Source of the DNA: a virus | DNA: 27,457 nt | Direction: 5' to 3' (one strand) | IMG/VR virus record: IMGVR_UViG_3300017751_000168 | Span: 1-27,457 of that record | Shown here: piece after piece, positions 1 through 9,306 of the stretch | How positions within the stretch are numbered: position 1 is the stretch's first letter | How the letters are laid out: every line of letters starts with the position of its first letter | Notes under the pieces: generated by a model | What the model was told of the DNA's origin: nothing | Database searches by the model: none | The model's input: the letters and a program-made list of their open reading frames with translations, nothing else | Made by a program: the position numbers and the translations under genes

Positions 1-663
1 ATCACCATCTACATCTAAGGTATAATTATTAGGTACTGTAACCTTATATGTTGCATCATTTGCAAGTGTATGAGTTACGGTGTCATTACCTGCACCGTTT
101 TTAAAGATGATATCGTTACCATCGGCATCCAGTGTAATGTCACCAGAGAAATCTAAGTTAAGGGACGTACCCTCTTGTGTTTGAGATCCAGTAGTTGTAA
201 GTGTAGAGTTACCTGCAATGTCTGCATCAAGGTTACTTGATATGTTAAGATCAAGGATACCAGTAACTGCTAATTGGTTTGTTGCACCTAATGTAAATGC
301 AAATCGATTGACAGAGTCATCAAGGAAGTTGATGTTTGCTCCACCTGCATCGAGATTGATATCACCCACTGCATCAAGATCAATACCTAATCCAGATTTT
401 AAAATAATATCTGTACCACTGTTTTGTGCAGTACTTAATAGTAGTCTAGTTTGAGTCTCACCCTGCAAGGCATTGCCTGTGGGATATAATATCTCACCTG
501 CCGAAGCATCGAACACTCGTTCGATTTCGTTAATTGCCATGACAACATCACTGTCACCATTGGTCAGTAAGTTGGCAGGATCCCCTACGTTGTACGAGAC
601 CGTATTTAAGTTGTCTCGTAATATTTTAAACGAGTCTGATAATTTTGTAAATGGTCTTGACAT
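1..663 (-). CDS. Tail fibre-like structural protein, N-terminal part (runs off left edge)
   Basis: The reading frame is open from an ATG at 663 to the window edge (221 codons, no stop), so the gene is truncated by the window. The protein starts MSRPFTKLSDSFKILRDNL and has a segment VGDPANLLTNGDSDVVMAIN that resembles the particle-attachment regions at the N-terminus of many marine T4-like fibre proteins. From about residue 60 it turns into short Asp/Asn/Gly/Leu-rich beta repeats (DIILKSGLGIDLDAVGDI, then INLDAGGANINFLDD), as expected of a trimeric fibre shaft. No Cys is seen. Its start directly follows the stop of the 82-aa gene (TAG then ATG), so the two are probably translated together. A fibre or peripheral virion role is inferred from composition and position; the receptor-binding end lies outside the window. 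Confidence 0.8.
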   Translation of the reverse strand, partial: MSRPFTKLSDSFKILRDNLNTVSYNVGDPANLLTNGDSDVVMAINEIERVFDASAGEILYPTGNALQGETQTRLLLSTAQNSGTDIILKSGLGIDLDAVGDINLDAGGANINFLDDSVNRFAFTLGATNQLAVTGILDLNISSNLDADIAGNSTLTTTGSQTQEGTSLNLDFSGDITLDADGNDIIFKNGAGNDTVTHTLANDATYKVTVPNNYTLDVDGD

Positions 664-912
664 CTATAGTTTCTCTACTAGTTGTGAGAGTAATGATTTG
701 ATGTCAGAGATATCACTCTCTAACACGTCAACCTTATTTCTCAGTTTATCCTCTTCTGACTGTTTTGCCAGTCTCTTTTTCTTTGCATCCTTTGCTTTCT
801 GGATACTACTTCTATTTATATTAATAATCGCACCAGATTCGGGATCTCTCACCAAATCTGGTTCATCTTGTACCTTTACATAATCATCAAAATTTTTAGT
901 TGGTCTTTTCAT
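664..912 (-). CDS. Small coiled-coil protein (82 aa) between giant baseplate protein and fibre
   Basis: This 82-residue, highly charged protein has two parts. Residues 1-35 contain a short DPESGAIININRSS segment. Residues 36-82 form a Lys-rich helix (AKDAKKKRLAKQ) followed by a heptad-like coiled coil (VDVLESDISDIKSLLSQLVEKL region). It has no signal peptide or membrane segment. The ATG overlaps the stop of the upstream 1983-aa gene by one base (TAATG) and its stop abuts the next start, so it is translationally coupled on both sides. I do not recognise a named family. The coiled coil and its position suggest a small trimeric connector or assembly factor for the neighbouring fibres, which is inference only. 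Confidence 0.85.
   Translation of the reverse strand: MKRPTKNFDDYVKVQDEPDLVRDPESGAIININRSSIQKAKDAKKKRLAKQSEEDKLRNKVDVLESDISDIKSLLSQLVEKL
813..820 (-). promoter_or_regulatory. Possible late-promoter octamer TATAAATA inside the 82-aa gene
   Basis: The minus strand reads TATAAATA, the exact T4 gp55-dependent late-promoter consensus. It lies inside the coding sequence (encoding part of ININRS), about 145 bases before the fibre start at 663. The other octamers in this window lie 21-35 bases from a start after allowing for the usual start-site offset, so this one fits less well. It may be a chance match or an internal promoter for the downstream fibre gene. Confidence 0.35.
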
Positions 913-3900
913 TATGTTGCCAATGCAATTACTCTTAGGTCACGGAACGATGGTACATGTGCAGAACTTATACTACGCATTACAATCTTAACTTGGAACT
1001 GTGTAAACTCTGGTAAGTTACCTTCATCTCCACCAACTAAGTAACGATACTCACGGAAAGTATTTGGATTAATATCTGGTTGTATCGTTGACTCTGGTTC
1101 TATAAGTGCCCATGTCATTTTATCAATGTTAGCAGATCCTTCCTGTGCTACTTTGAAATACATTTGGAAGTCTGCCTGTGGTGGTCTATTTGCGGCGACC
1201 ATAATTTTCAAACCAGTTGCCGGTACAGACAAAGTAGTTACCTTAGTAATATGCTTTGCGGACTCAGTACCAAAACTCGGAGACAACTCTGAGATATATG
1301 TTAATGGTACGTTATATCCATCGGTAGCGGCAGAATCTTGTCTTGAAATCAAGTTATGCATAGTCATAACATTTGTTGACTGCAAGTCAAGGATAGGTGT
1401 TAAGAACGGATTAGTTGTAGTCATGTTGACCTGTACATCTAATGAACGTCCACCTGCCATTTTACCGGCACCTGTTTGGTCTTCAGTACGTCTGTTATAA
1501 ATTGCACGAGCATTATTATACCTAATGTTAGCACCATCTTCCACAACCTCAAACTTCGAATCTTTAACGAATCTAGTTTCTGTTCCGGCAAGTGATTGCT
1601 GAGTCACACCTTTTAATGATACAGTTATGTTAGTATTGGATGGTTGAGTGATTCCCATATTTGGTCGTATAACTTCGTAGTTTACGTTCTGTGATGAAGT
1701 TACTGTCTTACCACCAAACCACTTACGTGAAGTAGCAGTAGCATCTGCTTGATAAGTATATCCAGAATTATCCATTCCAGTAACAACTCTTATACCGTTA
1801 ACCTGTGCACCAGTTAATCCATTTCCAAAGTTAGTTGCAGAATCAATACCACGAATATTAGTGATATCACCTACTCTCAAACCATGGTTACCAAACATAA
1901 CTCTAACTGAGTTAGAACCGGCATCAACAATTAAAGGATCCTTTGCAAGTGCTTCTGGTTCTACGTTAGTGTTGTGTAACATTGCGGTACCAGATGTTGC
2001 AAATCTAGCAACGGTAAGTCTATATGCAAGGTCTGTATCAGAAGCAGGTTCCCAAATTCTAGAGTTCTGAGATTTAAAGAATGATCCAAGAATAGGTTGT
2101 TGTTGAATACGTGCTTCGGTAGTACCTAATTGGAACTCACCTACTTTACCTACATATACATTAAAGTCTGGATCATTTTCTAACGGTCTTAGACAGATAG
2201 CATATTCACCAGGCGCAGATAAGAACGTTGGTGGTATTGAAAATGTTGTACCGTTCTGTAGCATAACTTTGTTTGTAGCACCATCTGGTACTACATTAAT
2301 TTGAGATGCCATTAATACAGTGTCTTCTATAATTTGTGAAGAAGATGGAACACCATTTATTGTTGGACGAATTTCCATGGCAACACCGGTAGAACCTTTA
2401 GATGAGAAGAATACTTCTACATCTGTAAGCATTACACCACCTGCTTGTGATATTTGGAAAGTCTGAGCAATAGGATCGTGATATATGCCATACTCACCTT
2501 CATAATCATTGACACGTCCACCTTGAGCAACTGCTCCTGTGGTACCATAACCATCAGTCCCAGCGTCAGGGTTGGTGCCACCGGCAGGTGTACCAGTATC
2601 TGAACTATGGTCTGCGACAGGCCATATACCATCCCATGCTTCGTATTCTATTGTCTGTCCTGCATATTCTGTAGTCGTAGTTTGATTACCAACAATAACA
2701 CCTTGAGTTTCAGATACTCTTACGTCTGTAGCGATAGTTTCATCAACAAGTGTTTCTGTCCAAGTAGTGAAAGCACTAGTAGTTTCTGATTCACTGCTAG
2801 TAGTTTCTGAACCTACAATTTTAAGTGTACGAACAATGTGAATATGTTCTTCTCTTGTTTCTAGTTGTCCCGCAGATGTAAAGATAGCAGAACCACTTGA
2901 AATAGAGGAAACTTTATCAGAACTGTTAACATCGTTTAAATCAAACACACGTTGCCCAGTACTAAACTTCATTGCACTGTTACATGGAACTTCAAAAGAT
3001 CCTATAATAGTACCATTAGCATCTGAGATTAAATTACTTTTACCTCTACTATGTTCTTGAGTAGGTTTCTTAACACCGTCATTATCTTTGTACGTTGCGG
3101 CGTTCTCAATATGTTTAGTAGACATTTCTTTAAATGCAGTCTCTTCTCTACAGAATGATGAAACATTTGTATTATCAAAGAATGGGAAGTATTGAGTATT
3201 TGGTCTACATCCGTCTGCTTGGAAAAATATTTCTATTGAACGCATAATTGGCAATACGGTAATACTAAGAAGATGATCACCAACTACTTCACTGATAGAT
3301 GATTCAGATGCCACACGGTTTACTGTATTACTTGTTGTAGTAGTTGTAGTAGTTTGTTGCTCTGATTGATATGTGTTAGTAGTCTCTATCGTCCTAGTCT
3401 GTTCGTAGGTAGAGGTGTTGACTGTATTAATACCAGTTCTAGTTTCAGTAGTAACAACATCCCACATATCTGTAGTAATGATATCACCCCACCAGTATTG
3501 TCCCCAATCCCAGTAACCGTAACCTGTTCCAGATCCACCTAGACCGAAGTCTCCGGTAAAATATCCACCACCCCACTCATAACCACCGTACCAACCAGAC
3601 CAGTCAGTCCACTGTCCGTCTGTCCAGTTCCACCATGAGTCAATAGCACTACGTGATATTTCTTCGGTACGTTCTCTTGATATTTCTACAGTTTCAGTAT
3701 ATAATGTTTCTACGTCTGTTACAGTACCGACTTCAACCCATTCTCCTAATGTTTCAGTAGTTTCACTACCAATAAGAATTGGATCTGTATTATCCGTAAC
3801 TACTGTAGTTGAGGTAGCACTAGTAAATCCATTCGTATCACCCACTTCTAATGTATCTGGATCAACACCATACCATGAATTTGCTGAGTTATTCCAGTTA

Positions 3901-6863
3901 AGTGCTTCACGAAGATCAAGTTTTGTGCTTTTACCTACAACTTTCTGTCCAACATACTCAGTATCTTTCCACCTATCAACTTCTGGTGAAATTTTCATTC
4001 TCAATAGAGATTTGTGCTGATAAAATGGTGCGAGGTTTTCTGTACCAGATGCAAGTTCTTGTGCTTCGAATAGTTGTCCAGTATAGTTAAGTACTACCTT
4101 ATCACGTTTAATTTTAGTAACACCAGTCGTTAAGACATCAGCAGAATCAAAGAATAAAGAAACGTTTTCTTCTGGTGCTCTTGGTCTTAATGTTTTATTC
4201 GGCCCATCGATTGCTGATTTAGCACCTTCACCTTTGTTTTGTGTATGTTGATGGTCTACAAATGAATCTACAAAGAAACCAGATTTTGCACGGTCTCTAC
4301 CACCACTATCAAGAACATCCATAAACTTAGTATTCAGTTCTAGTAATGATAATGCAGTAACTTCTTCTAGACGTTCTACTTTCTTTTCTAGTTTACCGAT
4401 ATCTGCCATCGTGAATCCCTTACGTGGAATCAACGTTTGCGTTATATCTTCGGTATGCATAGTATTTGGTTCCATACGAATATTGTATAGATCCATAGAA
4501 CCTTCTGGGATAGCAGGATATTTCGGATTAAGAGATGATGAACCTCTAATAATTTTTAGACCTGCTTCTGGATTGATAATTAGTTTGTCTAAACGTGGCA
4601 AGTAATATGTTGCATCCGCAGTAATAGTATCACTTGGCACTGGTAGTAACGGTACATTGTTATATACACCGTAACCATTAGTAGATGGACGGAAATCAAT
4701 AACATCTCTTAGAGAGACTTTGTTACCGTCACGTAATGTCTGAGCAGGTATTTTTAGGTAATCTACTTCACCGTCATATGAGTTGACTGCGAAGAATGCT
4801 CCAGACGCATCCGGAGAGAAGTGTTTAAACCTAACAAATACTGGTTGGTTAGCACTATCTAATCCACCACCTTGATAAAGCAATCTACCATCTTCATACG
4901 ATTGCATACGAGCACCGGCATCGAATCTAAAGTGTGGGAATATATCTTCACCATCCGAGTCATGTTTTCTAACTCTATCGACAGAATATATATCAGATGC
5001 TCCAAGTTTAATAACAGACCAACCTTTACCGTCACTATCAAGTGTACTGGTAACAGTAGTTTCTACTAAATCTTTATTCTTAACAGCAGAATTTGTCTTC
5101 TTAATGAATCCAATTACTTCATATGCTTTACCACTTGTCAAACCACTTAAACGTAAAACTTTATTGTTTGACTGTAATGAGGCAGACACTCCAGAAGGCA
5201 TCCAATCATCTGTAGCGGCAATGAGTACATCCGATACGTTTACAAACGATTCTCCGGCATCTGTTAAAGTAATGTCTTTTGTAGCGGCACTCGCAGTAAA
5301 GTTATACTTCTTCATAAATGTATAAGTTACATCTAAGAATGATTTTGGTCTACGAATAGGAGCATCAAATAATAAACCTGCCTTTTCTTGCTCATATATG
5401 TGGTTAATATTATTTTTGTCTCGTACTACAGTAACATAGTGAGTATTAGTGGCAGACTTAACTGACATTACGTCACCGATAGACTTAGTTAAATTAGTGA
5501 CTTGTACGTTAAACAAGTGAAGTTTGTATGCGGGTGTACGTGCAAATTCTACTGCACCACGACCAGATTCAACACGGAGTCTACCTGCCGGTTCACCTTG
5601 AGTAATGGCACGAACATTGGCAGTACCAATTTTGGTACCCGTACCGTTTGCGTTCGGTAAGAGGTCAACTGTTTCACATGTATCGACATCAAGCATACCA
5701 ACACCAGAATCGAAATACATGTAGTTACCATAACTAATACCAATTTGATCTTCACTTCTTTCAATCGTTTCGGTTGCTCTTTTTAGAGGAAGAATTTTAG
5801 GTGAGTCGGTTTTTACTCTTTTACCTTGAATATAAGCAGAGCCTGGATCTACTATAAGTTTAAAGTAGTCATCTACAGTTCCATCTGCTTTGTAAATTGA
5901 TTTACCGTTTGGAGTAACACGTGTTTTCCAATACTTCTTAATGAAGTCACCGGCAAGGTCGTTGATTCTTTCATCAACATATTTAAATGTTTTGTGTTCT
6001 GCTTGTTGTACACCACCTTCGAATCGTCTACCTGCTACAACACGACCTACATGTAAGTACGTATCACCCGCAACAACATCATTTCTCTTAGTTAAAATAA
6101 GACGAATACGTAATCTGTCTGCGCCAGGCGATGATCTGTTTGGAGTTGCCGCTTGGTTATCATACAATGCATCTGTATCAGTAACTGTTATGATATCTTG
6201 AACTACTTTAAATCCGTAGTCTACTGTTTGGTTGTTCTTGTACTTGTCTAAGAAAATCTTTTGCTTATCGGCATATACAAAATGACCGGCAACAAAGAAG
6301 TCTGTGGCATTAGTTTCAACAATAGAACCAAAACCAATAGCACGGTTAGTAGTGGTATTTGTAGTTTGTACAGTTAAGTTAATATTAGATCCATTACTTA
6401 AAACTTCACCCAGTGTCACAACAACATTATCTGTTTGTTGATTAGCAGGTGAAATAGTATTTGGATTTTCTAGGTATTGGACATAAATAGTATCCGGATC
6501 TGATCCGACAGCGGCAACTGCTTCTACTACTCTAACCTTTATACTAGAGGTTGCACCAGTAAGTACTGTACCCTCAAGTGTGCTAATATCATCAAAAGAA
6601 TTATTGGCATCGTTTGATATTTTAATATACGAGTATGTGTTAGTTACAGCACTACCACCCGCAGAAACCTCAACACCATCTTTTTCTAGAACATACATTC
6701 CAAAACGAGCAATCTCTTTCTGGAGAATCGTTTGTAACTGAGTTAATTCACGTGCCTGTAGAGCACGACCTGCGTTAAAGAGTATACGATGATAATTATC
6801 GCTATCTTTATAATCGTCCTTATACGTTGAACGTAATGTTTGTTCTGTTAAAGTAGTTGCCAT
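912..6863 (-). CDS. Giant DUF4815-type baseplate/tail-fibre structural protein (1983 aa)
   Basis: At 1983 residues this is the largest gene in the window. Its N-terminus has the motif RALQARELTQLQTIL (about residues 33-47), which I recognise as typical of DUF4815 phage structural proteins. A later segment near residue 1462 (HDPIAQTFQISQAGGVMLTD) starts a beta-sandwich common at the far end of such proteins. In between are beta-rich domains, a Trp/Tyr/Gly-rich low-complexity stretch (about 1076-1127) and Thr/Ser/Glu-rich flanks. It lies directly after gp8, where T4 has genes 9-12, so it probably takes the peripheral baseplate or fibre-network role of gp10/gp12; that is inference from position. 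The start is supported by TAGGAAAT a few bases upstream. Its 3' end overlaps the 82-aa gene by one base. Confidence 0.85.
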   Translation of the reverse strand: MATTLTEQTLRSTYKDDYKDSDNYHRILFNAGRALQARELTQLQTILQKEIARFGMYVLEKDGVEVSAGGSAVTNTYSYIKISNDANNSFDDISTLEGTVLTGATSSIKVRVVEAVAAVGSDPDTIYVQYLENPNTISPANQQTDNVVVTLGEVLSNGSNINLTVQTTNTTTNRAIGFGSIVETNATDFFVAGHFVYADKQKIFLDKYKNNQTVDYGFKVVQDIITVTDTDALYDNQAATPNRSSPGADRLRIRLILTKRNDVVAGDTYLHVGRVVAGRRFEGGVQQAEHKTFKYVDERINDLAGDFIKKYWKTRVTPNGKSIYKADGTVDDYFKLIVDPGSAYIQGKRVKTDSPKILPLKRATETIERSEDQIGISYGNYMYFDSGVGMLDVDTCETVDLLPNANGTGTKIGTANVRAITQGEPAGRLRVESGRGAVEFARTPAYKLHLFNVQVTNLTKSIGDVMSVKSATNTHYVTVVRDKNNINHIYEQEKAGLLFDAPIRRPKSFLDVTYTFMKKYNFTASAATKDITLTDAGESFVNVSDVLIAATDDWMPSGVSASLQSNNKVLRLSGLTSGKAYEVIGFIKKTNSAVKNKDLVETTVTSTLDSDGKGWSVIKLGASDIYSVDRVRKHDSDGEDIFPHFRFDAGARMQSYEDGRLLYQGGGLDSANQPVFVRFKHFSPDASGAFFAVNSYDGEVDYLKIPAQTLRDGNKVSLRDVIDFRPSTNGYGVYNNVPLLPVPSDTITADATYYLPRLDKLIINPEAGLKIIRGSSSLNPKYPAIPEGSMDLYNIRMEPNTMHTEDITQTLIPRKGFTMADIGKLEKKVERLEEVTALSLLELNTKFMDVLDSGGRDRAKSGFFVDSFVDHQHTQNKGEGAKSAIDGPNKTLRPRAPEENVSLFFDSADVLTTGVTKIKRDKVVLNYTGQLFEAQELASGTENLAPFYQHKSLLRMKISPEVDRWKDTEYVGQKVVGKSTKLDLREALNWNNSANSWYGVDPDTLEVGDTNGFTSATSTTVVTDNTDPILIGSETTETLGEWVEVGTVTDVETLYTETVEISRERTEEISRSAIDSWWNWTDGQWTDWSGWYGGYEWGGGYFTGDFGLGGSGTGYGYWDWGQYWWGDIITTDMWDVVTTETRTGINTVNTSTYEQTRTIETTNTYQSEQQTTTTTTTSNTVNRVASESSISEVVGDHLLSITVLPIMRSIEIFFQADGCRPNTQYFPFFDNTNVSSFCREETAFKEMSTKHIENAATYKDNDGVKKPTQEHSRGKSNLISDANGTIIGSFEVPCNSAMKFSTGQRVFDLNDVNSSDKVSSISSGSAIFTSAGQLETREEHIHIVRTLKIVGSETTSSESETTSAFTTWTETLVDETIATDVRVSETQGVIVGNQTTTTEYAGQTIEYEAWDGIWPVADHSSDTGTPAGGTNPDAGTDGYGTTGAVAQGGRVNDYEGEYGIYHDPIAQTFQISQAGGVMLTDVEVFFSSKGSTGVAMEIRPTINGVPSSSQIIEDTVLMASQINVVPDGATNKVMLQNGTTFSIPPTFLSAPGEYAICLRPLENDPDFNVYVGKVGEFQLGTTEARIQQQPILGSFFKSQNSRIWEPASDTDLAYRLTVARFATSGTAMLHNTNVEPEALAKDPLIVDAGSNSVRVMFGNHGLRVGDITNIRGIDSATNFGNGLTGAQVNGIRVVTGMDNSGYTYQADATATSRKWFGGKTVTSSQNVNYEVIRPNMGITQPSNTNITVSLKGVTQQSLAGTETRFVKDSKFEVVEDGANIRYNNARAIYNRRTEDQTGAGKMAGGRSLDVQVNMTTTNPFLTPILDLQSTNVMTMHNLISRQDSAATDGYNVPLTYISELSPSFGTESAKHITKVTTLSVPATGLKIMVAANRPPQADFQMYFKVAQEGSANIDKMTWALIEPESTIQPDINPNTFREYRYLVGGDEGNLPEFTQFQVKIVMRSISSAHVPSFRDLRVIALAT
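3483..3638 (-). other. Trp/Tyr/Gly-rich low-complexity segment within the giant baseplate protein
   Basis: These 52 codons (about residues 1076-1127, from SWWNWTDGQW to QYWWGD) contain 11 Trp, 6 Tyr, 2 Phe and about 16 Gly by hand count. They contain no Lys, Arg or His. The flanks are rich in Thr, Ser and Glu, including a run of seven Thr close downstream. The composition is unlike the rest of the protein. No frame disruption is seen, so it is part of the product. Confidence 0.85.
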
Positions 6864-6873
6864 TTCTTATTTC

Positions 6874-8256
6874 CTAGATTGTTATAACTATTTTCAAGTC
6901 TTCTGTTTGGTCTGCTGAACGAGTTACTGCTGAACGGTTATCAATATATAGCAGATCTCCCGTAAACGGATTGAACTCACCTTCAGTAATTGATTGAATA
7001 GTTCCATTAATAGTTGCGTTACCCACTACTGATATACTCTCACCATTTTGAAATGCTTTGAATCCTGTAGTTTCATTCTGGTGATACCAAACACTAGAAG
7101 AATCATTCGTATCATCGATGATTCCCTTTGCTCCACTAGTAGCACCTAATATTGTAGATTTTTGTACACTTGACTTGACAAAACTGTTTCCGTCTGTTAC
7201 AATCTTATCAACACCACGAGCAGTAGTAGATGTAAGTCTTGGGCCGTTCGCACTATCTACATGAGGATTACGTAGTAACAATACTTGACGGAAGATCTCA
7301 TCACCTGTGATGAAGTCACCAGTCTCAATACCATTTGGTTTAGAGTTGAACATCATGCCCTGTGATTTTAAATCGACTACTGGGTTTGCACCAATACCTT
7401 CTGGATTTCCAAATATAGGTCTCACGGTTGCAGAAGAACTTGCAGTTGCTCCACCCCCAGTAAGTGTTACGTTTGCATAGTCATATCCTGTTCCATAGTA
7501 TGATGCACTTGAGTTACCCGCACTGTCTGCCTTTACTTTAACATCAATAATGGTCTCACCTGCACGTACTGCATATGCAGTAGCACCAGTACCATTACCT
7601 GTAATAGTTACTGTCGGTTCAGAGGTATAACTGGATCCTGCATTAGTTACTTTATATCCAACAATCTGACCTCTAACCGCATTATTCTGTACAATTTTCT
7701 GTTGTAAGTCTTCTGCCGGTGAATCTGAATCAGTTGTTGTTACAAATCTTACTGGCATGAACGCAGAAGATAGGAACTTATCGGCACGTAACGCACCAAT
7801 TGAGTACAAGAACTTCCACGTATAACCATCAGAAGTTCTGAATGGAGTACCAGTGGTCTGACCTGTAGGTTGAATTGTAGATAACTGAGTAGTGCCGTCT
7901 TGCTTCTTACCTTGCTCTAGACAGATATAAATCTCGTTGTTTGCATTAATAGCATAGAATGGGTTCTCTGGAAAACCTACATCCGCATCATCGTATGCGT
8001 CATAGATTAAGTTAGCAACCCAACTTCTACGTGGGATTACGTATGTAGCATCTTCAATTAATTTTAATGATTGTATAGAACCACGAGCACTACGAGTATC
8101 ACGTAGACTATTAAGAGGAATAGTTGCCACGTCTGAATCATTCCAATCCTCGGAACGTCCAATACCTGCAAAGTATCTTACACTAGCAGAGTCATTGAAG
8201 TCTTGAAGAAGATCATCAAGTACTTGTTTTTTAAATTTATCTGTAATTACTGGCAT
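6874..8256 (-). CDS. gp8: Baseplate wedge protein gp8
   Basis: This is the T4 gp8-type wedge protein, which in T4 forms a dimer in the outer baseplate wedge binding gp7 and gp10. Matching motifs occur in the T4 order: GRSEDW (33-38; T4 GRSEPW), VIPRRSW (73-79; T4 VIPRRDW), DGYTWKFLYSI (about 143-153; T4 GDGYVWEYLFEI) and a C-terminus TGDLLYIDNRSAVTRSADQT that parallels T4 SGEMIYMENRPPIIMAMDQT. The length is 460 residues against 334 in T4. Much of the excess is a central insert (about 205-290) with two glycine-rich beta repeats of the type YTSEPTVTITGNGTGA. It sits between a fibre-like gene and the giant DUF4815 gene. AGGAATA lies upstream of the ATG. Confidence 0.92.
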   Translation of the reverse strand: MPVITDKFKKQVLDDLLQDFNDSASVRYFAGIGRSEDWNDSDVATIPLNSLRDTRSARGSIQSLKLIEDATYVIPRRSWVANLIYDAYDDADVGFPENPFYAINANNEIYICLEQGKKQDGTTQLSTIQPTGQTTGTPFRTSDGYTWKFLYSIGALRADKFLSSAFMPVRFVTTTDSDSPAEDLQQKIVQNNAVRGQIVGYKVTNAGSSYTSEPTVTITGNGTGATAYAVRAGETIIDVKVKADSAGNSSASYYGTGYDYANVTLTGGGATASSSATVRPIFGNPEGIGANPVVDLKSQGMMFNSKPNGIETGDFITGDEIFRQVLLLRNPHVDSANGPRLTSTTARGVDKIVTDGNSFVKSSVQKSTILGATSGAKGIIDDTNDSSSVWYHQNETTGFKAFQNGESISVVGNATINGTIQSITEGEFNPFTGDLLYIDNRSAVTRSADQTEDLKIVITI

Positions 8257-8270
8257 TTTCTATTCCTATA

Positions 8271-9272
8271 TTATGTTAGGGTTGCTCCACCCTGCAAGTT
8301 TGTTACTATCCAAGTGTTAGTGAACCACATTAATGTTACACTTCCGTTCTGTGGAATGGTTAATGTACTTCCACCGGCAATGTTACTGTTCTCATTAATT
8401 GTTTGTTGTCCCGCACCAGATACGACAAGAGTCTTAACTTCTCCATTGATACTAGTTGTACCACTACCCATTGTGTGTGTTCCAGTAGATCCAGAAGTAA
8501 ATAAAGTTACAGGATCAGTTGAGTTTACTGTACCACCAGTACTTGAAATACCTTGTGTCTTATATATGACTTTACTATTGAACGAAATACCACCATTACC
8601 TTTAGTATGTAGTTCAAGAGTAACGTTTGTATCTGTACCCGTTGCAGTAACTTTTGGATTGTTTGAGGTTGCACTATTCGCAACATCAATAAAGTTTACC
8701 GCAGCTGCGGTCTTAGTAAGTTGAATTAACTCATTACCTGCACTATCCGCAATGAACGCACCAATCTTAGGTGAATTCAATTGTGGTGATTGTAGTGTTT
8801 TATTCTTTAGTGTAGCAGTATGATCATTGAATACAAAAGTATCTCCTCCACCGAGTAGAGGCAGAGTTACTATACGATCAGCGGCAAGTTCACTTACTGC
8901 GAATACATACTGGTGATTTGCACTTGTGTCATTGATCTGCGGTGTAGTTAACACTGGACTAGTCAGAGTCTTGTTTGTAAGAGTCTGAGTATTAGTATCC
9001 ATGGTAAGGATACCTGTATGATCTGGGATCTGTGCAAGGTTAGTCCCTGTAGGATCCACTACACGTAATGTAGTCTTATGTGCGTTAGCAGTTACACCAT
9101 CAAAGATGATACCACTAGAATCGAAATCGATCAGTGACATCAATGATGCACCGTCACCCAGTTTGTTATAAATTTCAGAGAAGTTTTGCCCAATCTTCAG
9201 TCCGGCAGTTCGGAGTGTATCTCCTGTACCATCGTTGGCAACGGTTCCTCTGTTTAATACTTGTAATGTCAT
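8271..9272 (-). CDS. Tail-fibre-like virion protein (333 aa) with NKTL repeats
   Basis: The N-terminus (NRGTVANDGTGDTLRTAGLK, then IGQNFSEIYNKLGDG) matches a segment I know from structural proteins of marine T4-like phages. Residues about 95-170 hold two copies of a fibre repeat (TLTNKTLTSPVLTTPQI and TLKNKTLQSPQLNSPKI). The remainder is Gly/Thr/Ser-rich beta sequence with no Cys. It occupies the place between the gp7-like gene and gp8, where T4 has no fibre gene. It has its own late-promoter octamer at 9299-9306, and AGG lies eight bases before the ATG. It is likely a virion fibre or baseplate-attached protein; the exact attachment point is unknown. Confidence 0.8.
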   Translation of the reverse strand: MTLQVLNRGTVANDGTGDTLRTAGLKIGQNFSEIYNKLGDGASLMSLIDFDSSGIIFDGVTANAHKTTLRVVDPTGTNLAQIPDHTGILTMDTNTQTLTNKTLTSPVLTTPQINDTSANHQYVFAVSELAADRIVTLPLLGGGDTFVFNDHTATLKNKTLQSPQLNSPKIGAFIADSAGNELIQLTKTAAAVNFIDVANSATSNNPKVTATGTDTNVTLELHTKGNGGISFNSKVIYKTQGISSTGGTVNSTDPVTLFTSGSTGTHTMGSGTTSINGEVKTLVVSGAGQQTINENSNIAGGSTLTIPQNGSVTLMWFTNTWIVTNLQGGATLT

Positions 9273-9298
9273 GTTATCTACCTAAAGATTATTACTTC

Positions 9299-9306
9299 TA
9301 TTTATA
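9299..9306 (-). promoter_or_regulatory. Late promoter TATAAATA for the 333-aa fibre gene
   Basis: The minus strand reads TATAAATA, identical to the T4 late-promoter consensus. It directly follows the TAG stop of the gp7-like gene (9307-9309) and lies 27 bases upstream of the fibre ATG at 9272. With the usual T4 spacing the transcript would start near 9293, giving a leader of about 21 bases. Confidence 0.75.

Noticed and set aside
8203-8724. Plus-strand frame of 173 codons opposite gp8 start and the 333-aa fibre gene.
   Set aside because: It spans the junction of two good minus-strand genes and is low-complexity Val/Pro/Leu sequence, as expected from antisense of Thr/Gly-rich codons.
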